From Terfezia claveryi (lineage: Eukaryota > Ascomycota > Pezizomycetes > Pezizales > Pezizaceae): a DNA stretch of 64,000 bases. The notes under the pieces are model-generated. The model was not told the origin of the DNA and ran no database searches. It worked only from the letters and a program-made list of their open reading frames with translations. The stretch spans positions 18,636-82,635 of the forward strand of contig WHUX01000226.1 in the NCBI GenBank assembly GCA_015179025.1, written 5' to 3'. Both the position numbers and the translations under genes were made by a program. Positions 35,640 to 46,541 of the stretch are shown here, piece after piece (position 1 is the first letter of the stretch; each line of letters opens with the position of its first letter).

Positions 35640-36208
35640 ATTCTCTTTATCTGACTTTCAGGGATACTATCTATAAATGTGACTAAGGGTTTGTGATCTG
35701 TTTGGATGATTACTTTATGACCCTGTAGTTCAGGCCTAAATACCTCAGTGAGTCAAAATTGCTAATAATTCCTTATCATTGTTGTGTAATTATTTGTCTA
35801 TCATTTAATTTCCTAAAGTGAAACTCTGCTGGCCTGATAACACCATTCTCTATTTGGCCAATCCATCCTGAGATCCCTGTGTTACTGGCATCTGTAACTA
35901 AATAGATTGGAAGGCCTGAGTCATAATTAATTGGCTTGAGCACCTTATTGCTCATTATTAGCTCTTTAACTTTCACAAATAACTTATTATGCAAAGGTGT
36001 CTATATGTGTTTCTTTGTTGACCCTTGCAATTCTGATAGTGGTTTGGCTATAGCTCCGAATTCTAGACAAAACTTTCTTAAGTAATTAACCATCCCAAAA
36101 ATTTCTGTAATTTATTCTTTGAGTCAGGGATAGGGTAATTTGCTATTGAGTTGATTTTTTCTGGATCTATTTCTAACCCTTGCTTGGTGATAATGAATCC
36201 TAGTACTT
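35640..36208 (-). pseudogene. GyD-3 RNase H
   Basis: The best piece is 35994-35776: NYDSGLPIYLVTDASNTGISGWIGQ, EFHFRKLN and QIITQQ. TDAS is the RNase H catalytic Asp motif. The next pieces toward 35640 carry an altered form of the usual TDHKPL region and are broken by stops and frame changes. Confidence 0.75.
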
Positions 36209-37042
36209 TCAGTCTTGGGTAAGGATCTGGCATTTCTTTTTGTTGAAGAAAAACTTTTCCCTGGCTAATATCCTGCAGATCCCTCTCAGCACTTCCTTAT
36301 GTTCTTCCGGGGTATCTGTTCCAATCAGAATGTCATCTAAATAAACCATGACTGTTTTTCTACTATAATCTCTCAGTAACCAATTCATAGCCCTCATCAT
36401 AGTTGCAGGTGCATTGCAATCCCCTTGCTGCATGACTAGTGAGTCAAATTTCCCTAGATGATTTGTAAAGGTGCTATGTTTTACTGATTCATGTGCATGC
36501 CTAATATTGTGATATCTATCTGCCAGATCAGCTGCTGAAATATATTCCTTGCTAGCTATCCAGTCCAATTTTGCTTTGATATTTGGCATAGATATTTTAT
36601 CCTTTTCCACTAGCTTATTTTTGGGTACACAGTGTAGCAAGAATCTGGCCTGTTGCTTGCCATTCTTGTCTAAATCCCTTTTAGGTTGTATAAATATGAG
36701 GATACTATTCAGTGAGCTGGATAGTACTATTCTTCCAGATTCTAGCTCAGTCCTTATTTTCTCTGTTACTTGATCCAAGAATCTTGTATAGTTTGTGTAG
36801 TATGCAGGTTCCCAAGTTGCACTATCAGGAACTATGATCTTATATTGCATGATGTCATAAGGTTCTCTGATTAGTAGTAATGCAGTTGGTTTCTCTTCTG
36901 GGAATAGTTCAGGGAATTCCTCAAATATATTAAACTTTACTTCTTCTAGATATACTGCATTTGTAATAACTGGAGAGCTTCCATCATCTTCTAGTAGTGA
37001 CTTTTCCAAGTGTATCCTTGGTTTTAAGTATATTGATGTCAA
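36209..37042 (-). pseudogene. GyD-3 reverse transcriptase
   Basis: 277 codons are open. Recognisable RT blocks are ESGRIVLSSSLNSILIFIQPKRD (usual SPYASPVVFVKKKDG position), ARFLLHCVPKNKLVEKDKISMPN (usual RFCVDYRALN), AADLADRYHNIRH (usual DLRSGYHQIRI), GKFDSLVMQQGDCNAPATMMRAMN, and an intact YLDDILIGTDT catalytic box near 36350. It is in a different frame from gag-protease; the switch lies near 37060. The preserved YLDD is notable given the damage elsewhere. Confidence 0.85.
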
Positions 37043-37061
37043 TCCTTGTCCTGCTTGTGGG

Positions 37062-37870
37062 TTATGTAGTGATTGTATTATCTTTAATATTCATAATTGC
37101 TTTATAATCCCTCAGTGCAGGTTCACCAAATATAACATTCCAGTCCTTCAGGTTGACTACATAGAATGTCCTAGTTTCTTGGTATCCTTGTAGATTTACT
37201 GTGACTATTGCTGTATTTGTCATTTGAGATCTGCTACCTTTAATTGCAGTTTCCAGAGGCTTCTTGGTGATCCCTTTCAAGGGTATGTTAAACAGCTGAC
37301 AATAATTTGCTGATATCAGGTCTCCACCTAATATACATAGATCAAATAGTGCATAAGCAATATGTCCATTAATTTTAATTTCAGCTGCATTAGAAGTTCT
37401 ATGACTTTCTGGCACTAAAAACTTCCTTGTATCATTAGGATTTCTCATAACCTGGAGAGCAGCTGACTCTTGTTGTTTAACATCAATCTCCTAATAAGCT
37501 GTTTTCACCTTTTGTAAGGGCCATGTAGTATTAGGTCTAAAAGGCTGGTAAGGAGGGAATCTTCTGGTTCCTGGTCTTGATTCTATATATTGGTAAGCTG
37601 AAGATACCTTCTTGTTAGGGTAGTCCCTAGAACTATGACCCTTCTGACCATAGTAATAGCAGGACCCTGTCCTTGCAGCTTCTTCCCTTTTCTTCTCCTG
37701 TTCAGCATAAGGTATATATTTGGTCTTATCCTTTCTAGTATTAGGGAAGTTGCCATAGAGTCCTTCTGATCCACCCTTCTTGCCAGCAACTTTAGCTGCA
37801 TTCCTGGCCACCTTATCAGGTAATTTAAATTCAAACTTAGTCCATTCCATAGGTTTACCAGGGCCTTATA
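37062..37870 (-). pseudogene. GyD-3 gag zinc knuckle and protease
   Basis: At 37850-37491 a Lys-rich segment is followed by a zinc knuckle that reads CYYYGQKGHSSRDY. The second and fourth ligands are Tyr, consistent with Cys codons TGC changed to TAC. At 37448-37062 lies the protease fold: HIAYALFDLCILGGDLISANY, where LFD(S/L)(G/C) marks the catalytic D-S-G position, and VIFGEPALRDYKAI as the second strand. It is in the same frame as gag. Confidence 0.75.
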
Positions 37871-37892
37871 GCTTATCAGCCTTCTTTTGGTG

Positions 37893-39428
37893 CTATTGTA
37901 AGGATTTGGTCTCTTGTTTTAGCACATCTTCCTGGACTGCAATTTTGTTTAATATTTCCTCAAAGGTTGACTCATATGATATTAATCCTTTAACTTTAGC
38001 CCTAAGTAGGGGTACTAGTCCATCTATTAGTTTTATTTTTAATACATAGTCACTTATCATATCTTTTCCATTTAGATCCTTGCACTTAATTTTAAACTCT
38101 TCCAGGTTCTGTACATACTGCATAACAGTAACATCTGGCCTCTGATGGTGTGACAGATATTGTTTCCATAAGACTTCAGGTGCTACTGTAGAGATAAGTT
38201 TACCTCTCAGTTTTAACATAAATTCATAGAAATTCCTGTCCTCCATATCAGCTTTCTTAGAGCAATACTGGTTATACCAAGTCTGAGCACTCTTTTCAAA
38301 TATAAAGCTTGCTCTATCCAAGCTTTCCCAACTTGGTTTATCCATCCCTTGATACTCTACCCACTTCTGTAACTGTTGCATATAATTGTTAAAGGTGGTT
38401 TGATCCCTCCATTTCTCTGACACTCCATTAATTATTGGGGGATTCGGAATCTTTGTAAGTTTGTTTGCCTTTTTGACTAGAGATTTGCTAATCTGTTGTG
38501 AGGGTATCTTTGGTCCAGTCTTTTTAGACCATTCCAAGTGGTGAGGGCTAGGTTCCCTAGTTGACCTTTTTCTTCTGTCATCATCAGAGCCATTATCTGA
38601 CTCATCACCCTCAGATCCAGATCCTAGGTCCTCACTTCCACCTCCAGCTGCACCACTAGAGCTCCTTCTAGACTTCTTGTCAGGAGTCTTACTCTTTTTG
38701 GTATGTGTTGGCTTTTTCCTATCTTTAGGAGGTGGTGGTATGTCTATTTCAGATATTTCTTCTATTTCTGTTTCATAATCTCTATCATCTTCTTCTTCAT
38801 ATTGCACACTTTTCCTCTTACCCTTACCTCCAGCTCCAAACAGTTTCCTTCCTATCTCTTCATAAATTTCTATAGGTTCTGTTATTGGAGGCACTATTTC
38901 TGAAGTTTCCAGATCATACAGGTTACCCATAAGCATGTACTATGTTATGAAAGGCTAGTTTAATGCTAGCCATGGAACTCCTTTACATGGGTTATAGGTT
39001 GAGTAAGGCCATACTGCTTTTGAAGTAGATGAGAGTTGAAAGTCCATTTGAACTGATTTGTCAAATTGGTTTTTCTATTGAAAAATCATGAACTTTTTTG
39101 CTACTTCAACTAATAGTTCCTTTTTCCTTTTTGATAACATGTTGTTTATTGTTAGGTATATAAATACCTGTGATATCCTTTAGTACCATAATGACTCATT
39201 TTTATCCCAAAAGGCTTTTGTTGCAGGAGGTGTTACAATCCTTACTTCAGGTATTGATAAATTAGGCACAATAACTATTTCTCTTGTCTCCATTTCCTTT
39301 TCTGGAATATTTTTCCCAGTTGGAACTTTCTTTTTAGGAGGATTAACTAACTTGGCCTTGAGTGCTTCTAGCTCCTCACTTGTCATTGCCTTTCTCCTTC
39401 CTTTCCTAGCTCTAGCTCCTTCTTCCAT
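37893..39428 (-). pseudogene. GyD-3 gag
   Basis: Gag starts at ATG 39428 (MEEGARARKGRRKAMTSEELEALKAK), and its main open part is 38936-37893 (347 codons). This holds an acidic/basic low-complexity stretch (PPPPKDRKKPTHTKKSKTPD, SEDLGSGSEGDESD) and a capsid-like region (WRDQTTFNNYMQQLQKWVEY, SAQTWYNQYCSKKA, VLWKQYLSHHQRPDVTVMQYVQNLEEFK) of the retrotransposon gag type. A few in-frame stops separate the pieces. The frame continues into protease. Confidence 0.85.
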
Positions 39429-39459
39429 TACACTAGTACTTTTCTATTTAGGAGTCTCC

Positions 39460-39980
39460 ATGTCTATCAGATATTATACTCCTGATTCCTTGGACTCTAT
39501 TTCTTCTATTCCTGCTTTCTTTAAGGTGGATCCTAATGAGAAAGAATCTACTTCTTATCAACTTCCTTCTTATCCTCTTTCTGTTGCTTCTGATACCAAG
39601 ATTGACTATAGTAAGGGAAAGAGGAGACTGAAAGGAAAAAAGGTTACTTTTGTTGATGAGATTGTTGTGAAAGTAGGGTTTCCCTTAAATGCTAGGAAGA
39701 AAGTTGAGTGGAAGGATAGAGGTTAGACTGCTAGGTACTTGTGTTCTTTTTGGAGGGAGAGATACAGAAACTTTCCTTGTTCTGCTTATTGGGAGAATTC
39801 CCAATTTTTTTTTAAGTTAGGTAGAGAGTGGAGCTAGGATACTCTCTAGAGTTTGGATGTTGATAGGACTTGTTCCTATAATCCACACCCTTATTAGACT
39901 TCTGAGGCTGTTTCTAGGTCTCAGAGCTACCAGATTAGGTAGTTTTATTGTTTTCTTTGTATTTGCCAGTTAAATACAAT
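39460..39980 (+). pseudogene. Antisense ORF in the GyD-3 leader
   Basis: This frame is divergent from gag: its ATG at 39460 lies 31 bp from the gag ATG (39428, minus strand). It reads MSIRYYTPDSLDSISSIPAF, then KGKRRLKGKKVTFVDEIVVK, to a TAG at 39726. Past the stop, YLCSFWRERYRN..CSAYWEN continues. GyB leaders hold an ORF on the same relative strand with S.SVTFSDWYVRG and a Cys-rich YWIYRYRYNSSCEECKMSC-like tail ending ..YWEKCC. The shared VTF.D and W..RYR...C..YWE pattern supports a conserved accessory protein. Function unknown. Confidence 0.5.
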
Positions 39981-40338
39981 TTGTTGCCTTCTTATGTTGT
40001 TTTGCTACTATTTGTAGGCTTTTACTGGTTGCTATTTATTGAATAGTCTTACTGTTGCTATTTGGAGCATAGTCTTACTGCTGACTGTTAGACTTTGTGC
40101 TACTATACTGTAATGGAGAACGTTATTTCATTGCTTATATAATTGATTATATACTTTTGTATTTCCTATATTACTACTATGTTATGTAACTAAGCTCTCG
40201 GTTGAAGGACTAGCCTTCTACCACCTCCTATTGCTTTATAAGCGTCCATAGCACGCGGAATCTACTATGGGAAGTTCCATGGCACTTGCCATATGAAGAC
40301 ACCCTCATTATGGCCGCGTGACCTCTGTTTAAGGCGTG

Positions 40339-40386
40339 TGACTCATTACTATGGCCACATGACCATCGTCTAAGGCGTGTGACTCA
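40339..40386 (+). promoter_or_regulatory. TGACTCA-bearing 41-bp repeats in GyB-4 LTR
   Basis: TGACTCA occurs at 40339-40345 and 40380-40386, one per 41-bp unit, about 100-145 bp upstream of the TATA box. TGACTCA is the binding site of fungal bZIP factors of the Gcn4/CpcA (AP-1) type. An enhancer role is inferred. Confidence 0.55.
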
Positions 40387-40483
40387 TTACTATGGCCACA
40401 TGACCCCTTTTGTAAAGCGCACCACCTTCTGGTGTGCCACCCTTTATTGTATTTATTTCCTTAGTCATCAGATCTCAGAGGAG

Positions 40484-40491
40484 TATAAATA
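40484..40491 (+). promoter_or_regulatory. TATA box of GyB-4 LTR
   Basis: TATAAATA is present here and in the corresponding place of GyB-1 and GyB-6. A short perfect hairpin (GGATTCC...GGAATCC) begins 8 bp downstream. Confidence 0.6.
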
Positions 40492-40913
40492 GGCCGCTGG
40501 ATTCCCTCTGGAATCCACAAGAAAGACAAGAAGCAACCAAGCAAGCCTTCAGAGCAAGCAAGCCTATATTCCGATCAGATCAAGATCATATAGCTTAGAT
40601 AGCACAAATCATATAAGATAGATTACACCAGTTAATTACTGTTCCCTCCGGGAACGTCCCACATAGTAATCTCCCTACCCTTCTGAGGTCTTACCTCAGC
40701 AGAACCGAAATACACAAACGTCCGTGCCTACGGATATAGATTGTATAAACGGTACCGAATGAATACTGTCTAGTACCATTCATTACATATACTTAATGCT
40801 GTAGGCTTATACTGGCTCTAGTTTCTACTCTTGTTTGTAGAAACTTTGTTGATTAGGTAAGGTTGATCAGGCCTTCCTAGTTAGATAAGAATCAAGTTGT
40901 TAGGTTAAAAAAA

Positions 40914-41542
40914 TGTAAAGTATTGTTAAGGGGACTGGACAATCAGATTAGATTAGATAAGAATCTAATCTAATCAGATAATCTTAGGCTAGTAATATAT
41001 ACTAAAAAGTAGATTACTAATAGTGTATTATTTATTCTTACTATTAAAGTTATTACCAGTAGCATAAAATTTCTGTAATAGGTAAAGTAATTTAGAAGTG
41101 CCAAAGGTACTTAGAAGATTAACTAGTGGAACTTCTATATTGATTGTACTATAACTATGTTCTGAGTTCTAAGTGTCTATATAACTGAAGGGAAATTCAG
41201 GGGACTATATGTGTTTCCAATGGGGCAGTGTTGGGGCAGTGCTGAGGCAGTGCACTATTATCTGACCCTTACATGTGGTTGAGATCAACATCATCTGATT
41301 CTCTAGATAGTACTTCTAAATACTATCTAGTACAAAATAGGTTAAGTCTTAACTTTGACTTATACATGTGAAATCATATGAAAGCATGTGAAAGCATATG
41401 ATAACATATGAAATATTAGCAAAGCAGACAGCACACAGAATGTTGTGTGTTTTGAGATGCTTGCTGAGTAAGAAAATACATAAGAAATACATTTGTGAGA
41501 GAGAGGGTTAGTAATAGAGTATAAGTAAGCCACTTCCTTACA
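40914..41542 (-). repeat. GyD-3 5' LTR (629 bp)
   Basis: In plus-strand view it runs TGTAAAGTATTGTTAAGGGG to CCACTTCCTTACA. In element sense the LTR end TTTACA is followed by a T run and AAC, as in GyB. No TGG primer site is visible. Confidence 0.92.
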
Positions 41543-41547
41543 ATTAG

Positions 41548-42990
41548 ACAATTTCTTATACAAAAATCTAGCTGGAATGGAGAGATGATAACTTAGAGAA
41601 GTACTGTAAGTGGTGCAGACATTTTAAGGCATATACTTTCATAAAGGAAATAACTAGTAGGTATAGCATATCAGCAGCTGTTTGTGAAGTATTTCAATAG
41701 CATACCCTTAACCTAAAAAACATACTTACTATATTAAGGTATAAATTATTATTGATACTCAAAGAGGATAAAGAGAGTAATAAAGCTAGAGAGAGATCCT
41801 ACTATCTCTTACTAGATTGTTTGAAAAAAGACCAAGAGATAGAAAGTAAGGAGAGTTTAGCTTTAGCAAAACGAAAGTTTATAACTGCTACAAATGATTT
41901 AGAGGAGAAGATAGGATGTCTAATTATATTTTCATCTTATATAGTTTAGATTATCATTTTAGACCTAGCTAATAATAGGTATATTAATCCCCTTAATGGA
42001 GACTACTACTAGGCTAATACCTAAAATAAGTAACTTGTCACTTTAAGGAAAGTCACAATAGCCAAATTGATTGAAGGTATCTATCTATAGATCTCTAATA
42101 GTCAGACAGTAAGAACAATCTATAGTGTACTAATAAAGCCACCATTGGATGACAAAGTACAAGACAATATAGAATGTATGATAACTAATGATAATTTAGT
42201 TAATTTTCTAGTAGTGATACATAATATATATAAGCTACTACTATTTCAGTTACAACTTTTCAGGGTTGAGAGGGCCAATCAAAGCCTTGCTCTAAATGAT
42301 TAGCCCTGTTTTCAGGATGATGAATTCAATATGTAGGTAGACTCCTACAACCCTATAGTGTCCAATTTTGAGAATGACCTATACCTAATCAAGTTTGGAA
42401 AGAAGAAGCCAAAAGCTTAGCTGTAGACTGACCATAGTTTTAAGTATGTAAAGGCCAGATGCCAGAAAAAGATACATCAGTTTAAAGAACAACTTGCAGA
42501 GTACAAGAAATATCACTAGGTATTTATAGTACTCAACTAGGACGAAATCCTAGATTCAAACTATAAACATAACTTCAGTAGGCTCAAGTAGTTAAATCTA
42601 CAGAATAAGAAGTTTTATGTTACTGCACATGCTCTAACATATACAGTAGCTAGAGTATTAAAGTGTTTGAATAATGAGAAAGCTGCAGAAGGGGTTGCAA
42701 TAGCTAGATTTGGAGACCCACCTCAGAAAGAGGAGTTCAATATGTAGATTTACTTTTATGTGGAAGAGCCAGAGGTAGCAAAGACAGATACAGAGCTAGA
42801 GGCAAAGGTAGAGCTAGAGGAAGAGTAAGAAAAAGAAGAGGAAGAGTTAGAGGAAGAAAAGGAAGAGCTAGAGGAAGAAGAGGTAGAGCTAGAAGAAGAA
42901 GAGGCAAAGCCAAAGGCAGAGCCTGAATTGGAATATAATTCTTTAGGGGATAATGATAATAATAATCATTCTGATTAGAAGTTAATGGTT
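41548..42990 (+). pseudogene. Decayed coding-like region with Glu-rich tail, family unknown
   Basis: Plus-strand frames interrupted by TAG/TAA stops give coherent protein-like stretches: ARERSYYLLLDCLKKDQEIE (from 41752), IAKLIEGIYL near 42060, SNFENDLYLIKFGKKKPKA near 42370, KYVKARCQKKIHQFKEQLAE near 42450, and RVLKCLNNEKAAEGVAIARF near 42660. A Glu/Leu/Ala repeat (ELEEE type) runs from about 42790 to 42920 and the frame ends near 42978. Replacing likely TGG/CAG/CAA-derived stops would give a long protein. I do not recognise it. It could be a captured host gene or part of an undescribed element, both RIP-damaged. Confidence 0.4.
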
Positions 42991-43780
42991 AACATCTAAT
43001 TTGGTTACTGGCTAGTTTGTAGCATGGATATAAGATGCATATCTAGCTTTTTTAAGGTTTATAGTATAGAATGAATTGTCATAAATGTATTATATATATC
43101 TTGAGGTTTGATAATGACTTGAGTAGAGCTACTTTGTAATATTAGAGAACCTTAAGACAAGTTAGCCTAGGTTGATATAAACCTTTACATATAATAAAGT
43201 TAGTGGAAATTGTGGTTAAAGACTTAGAAAGGGCTAGTACAAACTAGACTAGGTTAAAGATAATTATTTAGTAATTTTTATAGTTAATCTGTAGGAAGGG
43301 CCTTGTATAAGCCAGACTATATTATAGTCTAGTTGTAAATTGTCTTGACAGCAAGAGGTTGGTAGGGCCTAAGCATCTAATTAGTATTACTAATTATTTA
43401 ATAAAGAGTCTATAATATGTAATTAAAAGCTAGATCAGGTTAGATAAGGTTGATCATCCTATACTATTCATATAATTCATACTAGATATCAGTATAATAC
43501 AATATAGAGGAGTAAGAAGTAGGTATATAGGATAGACTATGATATACCTAAAGGAAAAAGTATATGAAGACTGTCTAATAATATTTTACTCTATCAAACT
43601 ATTCTCTTTTGTCTATCTACTATCATTACTACTATATACTGCTATTACTGCTACTTGCTGCTATATACAACTGATTAGTTATATCTAATATATTATGCTA
43701 CTAAACTTATAGAGCAACTCCTAACTATAAAAAACCCTCTATGATATGTAGAATATCTGATGGTAGCTTGAGATAGAAGA
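42991..43780. other. AT-rich spacer, nothing recognised
   Basis: No ORF of note and no match to the LTR families seen elsewhere in the window. Confidence 0.5.
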
Positions 43781-45150
43781 GGAGAGACTAGCTTCATGAG
43801 CTAGAGGGCAATAAATGCCTATGGTTTTAAGAAGCCTTATAAGTTAGTGGAAATTAAAAAGTTTATTTATAATTCATCAGAAGCTAATACAATTGAAAAG
43901 TAGGATAAGAGTACTATAAGAGAGAATAGTAAGAAAATTAATACAATATTATTTGAGGAGTATGAGGATGAAGAGGAAGCAGGAAACTCTAGAAATAGCT
44001 TAGATTCAGACATAGTGGATATAAAAGGACTAGTTAATAGTAGTAAAAAGACTTGTTCATTTACAGCAATTTCCTATAAGCTATAAAGTCTGTACTATAT
44101 ACCCTAAAACTAGGTCATAGACTATATATTTTTTAAGCAGCTATTTTTAAATGTATTGAATGTCTTCTACTTAATTGATGAAGCCTAGGAATGGCTCAAG
44201 ATAAGGAAAAGAGCTATTTGAGATAAACTAAGGCCTATAATATACTGGTAAGCAGTTTATAACTTTACTATGTCTGATTGCTAATAAAAAGTAGCTGAAA
44301 AGTATACATTCATAGTATAGATCTTACATTGTGCATGAGTACTACCAAAAAATCTTGCAGTTAAATGAACTAAATTATCAAAGTAAGGAGGAGGTAGTAA
44401 AGAAGATAAACTGGTTATTGTATAAAGATCGATTTCTTTGTAGAGAAGAATAATAGGAGGTTAGTATATTTTTGAAATTAGGCCACAGACTTTAATGGAG
44501 TAGGAATAGACAATGGGCCACCAATTTTGAGCTGCCTAAATTATGATGGTTATTTATAAATATTTCTTCTGTTAGCCCTAGTGAGAGGGAAAAAAGACAG
44601 CAAATTTTTTAACTATATTAACCCTATCTTTATTTATTTATTAGCAGCTACAATATAGCATTGCTTAAAGGAATTAAAAATTAGGAAAACTAGTAAAGCT
44701 ATTGACTTTAAGTTTAAAATAGTAGTAAGTAAGTGTAAAATCTAATATCAAAAAGAGGAATACTGATATACTATAGCTTTATTATATCGACTTCAAAATA
44801 ACTAAGAACTTTATAATAACAAGGTTAGGATGCTCATATTAGCTAATATTAAGGTAGACTTGAGAACTAGAATTGGAAGGTTCAACAAGAAAGCTAAAAT
44901 AGAGGCAAGTTATCTATGTATAGTAGTAGAAGGAGAATCATATATTTCTAAGCTGCAGAAGGAGTTAAAGAATACTATAATAGTATAAAATATAGTAGGA
45001 TTGAATACTATAGGTAAGAAAATCAAAAGAAAAAGTACTTCAAATATGGAAGAGGTTATTAAAAAGATCGATAAAGAGGGAGGTAGTCAATATAAGGAGA
45101 GCCAAACTAATATAAATAAACCTATAGAAGGTAACAATAATGAGGACTGT
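43781..45150 (+). pseudogene. Second decayed coding-like region, family unknown
   Basis: Plus-strand frames show acidic and basic segments despite many stops: INTILFEEYEDEEEAGNSRN near 43940, DIVDIKGLVNSSKKTCSFTA near 44015, FLNVLNVFYLIDEA near 44150, and near 44860-45150 IGRFNKKAKIEASYLCIVVE, KLQKELKNTIIV and KRKSTSNMEEVIKKIDKEGG. The compositional style is like 41548-42990, so both may belong to one old unit. No family is recognised. Confidence 0.35.
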
Positions 45151-45386
45151 TAGGAATAATAGGTAGCTTTCTAGAAACTTATTTAAAATTAACTTTAGAG
45201 GGTCTAATATAAGTTGAGTAAAGGATGGTAGAAGTTTAGGGGGTTATCTGACTAATTAAGATATATTTTCTAGTTTGTTTTCTTGTTTTTTAATTGACTT
45301 ATCTCTATTTCTTAGCAATTGTATTTTCTTTTCTATTTCTTATTTTACTATTTACTTATTTCTATGTTTTAAATAATTATGTTTTT

Positions 45387-45460
45387 GGGGTAGTTTAGTC
45401 TAATGGTATAGTTTAATGATTTATATTTCCTATGTATATCAGCTATAGTTGTAATTTGTT
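45387..45460 (+). other. Possible tRNA-like (SINE head) sequence
   Basis: GTAGTTTAGTCTAATGGTAT resembles a tRNA D-arm/A-box (consensus TRGYNNARNNGG-like). No intact T-arm or acceptor stem can be assembled, so it is not a working tRNA. It could be the head of a decayed SINE, with the repeats that follow as its tail. Confidence 0.2.
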
Positions 45461-45599
45461 TTATTAGTAAAAATAAATTTAGAATAAGACGCATCTGATA
45501 GAGTAGTTTAATATAGAAATTTAATCTTTTATATAATAATTGTATACCCATTAGAAACAAAAGTACCTGTATACTGTCCGATATAGTCAACTGGAGAGC

Positions 45600-45905
45600 G
45601 ATAGCAAGTTAAAGGCAAGTGAGAGCAGCTTACTAATATACTTACATTATAATTATGATATAGAAAGAGACAAATAATAGTATATGTATTATAAATAAAA
45701 GGGTCTATTTTATATCTGATAAGAATGAAAGACATACAATAGTAAATTACAAGTAAGTGAGAGTGGCTTACGAACATACCTACATTATAAATATGATGTG
45801 GGAGAAGACAAACAATAGAGTACATAGTGCAAATAGAAGTATATATATTATATCAGATAAGAGTCAGAAATAAGCAATAGAAAGTTACAGCTAAGGGAGA
45901 GTTAC
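45600..45905. repeat. Tandem repeat of about 137 bp
   Basis: At least two imperfect units begin near 45607 and 45744, with a partial third near 45880. Each contains AA(G/A)TTA.A(G/A)(G/C)(C/T)AAGTGAGAG, a CTTAC..A(C/T)AT(A/C)C(T/C)TACATTATAA stretch, and TATCTGATAAGA or TATCAGATAAGA. Confidence 0.65.
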
Positions 45906-45945
45906 ATATAAATGGTAAAGAAGATTATAGTATATTATTACTATA

Positions 45946-46541
45946 TGTAAAGTGTTGTTAGGAGGACTGGAAGATCAGATTAGATAAGATAAGGATCTTA
46001 TCTAATCATATAATCTCAGGCTAGTAATATATACTACAAAGTAGATTACTAATAGTGTATTGTTTATTCTAACTATTAAAGTTATTACCAGTAGCATAAG
46101 ATTACTGTAATAGGTAAAGTAGTATAGGAGTGCTAAAGGCACTTAGAAGATTAACTAGTGGAACTTTTATATTGATTGTACTCTAACTATGTTCTGAGTT
46201 CTAACTGTCTATCCAACTGAAGGGAAATTCAGGAGACTATATGTATTTCTAACAGGGCAGTACTGGGGCAGTGCTGAAGCAGTGCACCATCATCTGATCT
46301 TCTAGATAGTACTTCCAAATACTATCTAGTACAAAATAGGTTAAGTCTTAACTTTGATTTATACATGTGAAAGCATGTGATAACATGTGAAAGCATGTGA
46401 AAGCATGTGAAATATTAGTAAGGCTGAGAGCACACCGAATATTGTGTGTTTTGAGATGCTTACTTAGTAAGAAAATACATAAGAAATACATTTGTGAGGG
46501 AGAGGGTTAGTCATAGGGTATAAGTATGCCACTTCCTTACA
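45946..46541 (-). repeat. GyD-4 3' LTR (596 bp)
   Basis: It aligns with the other GyD LTRs from TGTAAAGTGTTGTTAGGAGG to CCACTTCCTTACA. It is shorter through a deletion near 46290 and a reduced number of the CATGTGAAAG repeats near 46365-46410. Confidence 0.88.

Larger units (their letters stand above)
40109..40787 (+). repeat. GyB-4: solo LTR (679 bp) in the GyD-3 leader
   Basis: It runs TGTAATGGAGAACG to CATTCATTACA with perfect 5-bp target duplications TATAC (40104-40108 and 40788-40792). It carries little damage. It contains a TATAAATA box at 40484-40491, a GGATTCC-CTCT-GGAATCC hairpin at 40499-40516, and two 41-bp repeats each holding TGACTCA. Confidence 0.95.
31517..41542 (-). mobile_element. 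GyD-3: complete chromodomain gypsy element
   Basis: The minus-strand element has 3' LTR 31517-32149, 5' LTR 40914-41542, and perfect target duplications ATTAG (31512-31516 and 41543-41547). Minus-strand order is LTR, leader with an antisense ORF, gag, protease, RT, RNase H, zinc-knuckle insert, integrase, chromodomain, tail, LTR. Gag and protease share one frame; pol pieces lie in several frames, so indels as well as stops have accumulated. The leader hosts a solo GyB LTR (GyB-4). Confidence 0.92.
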
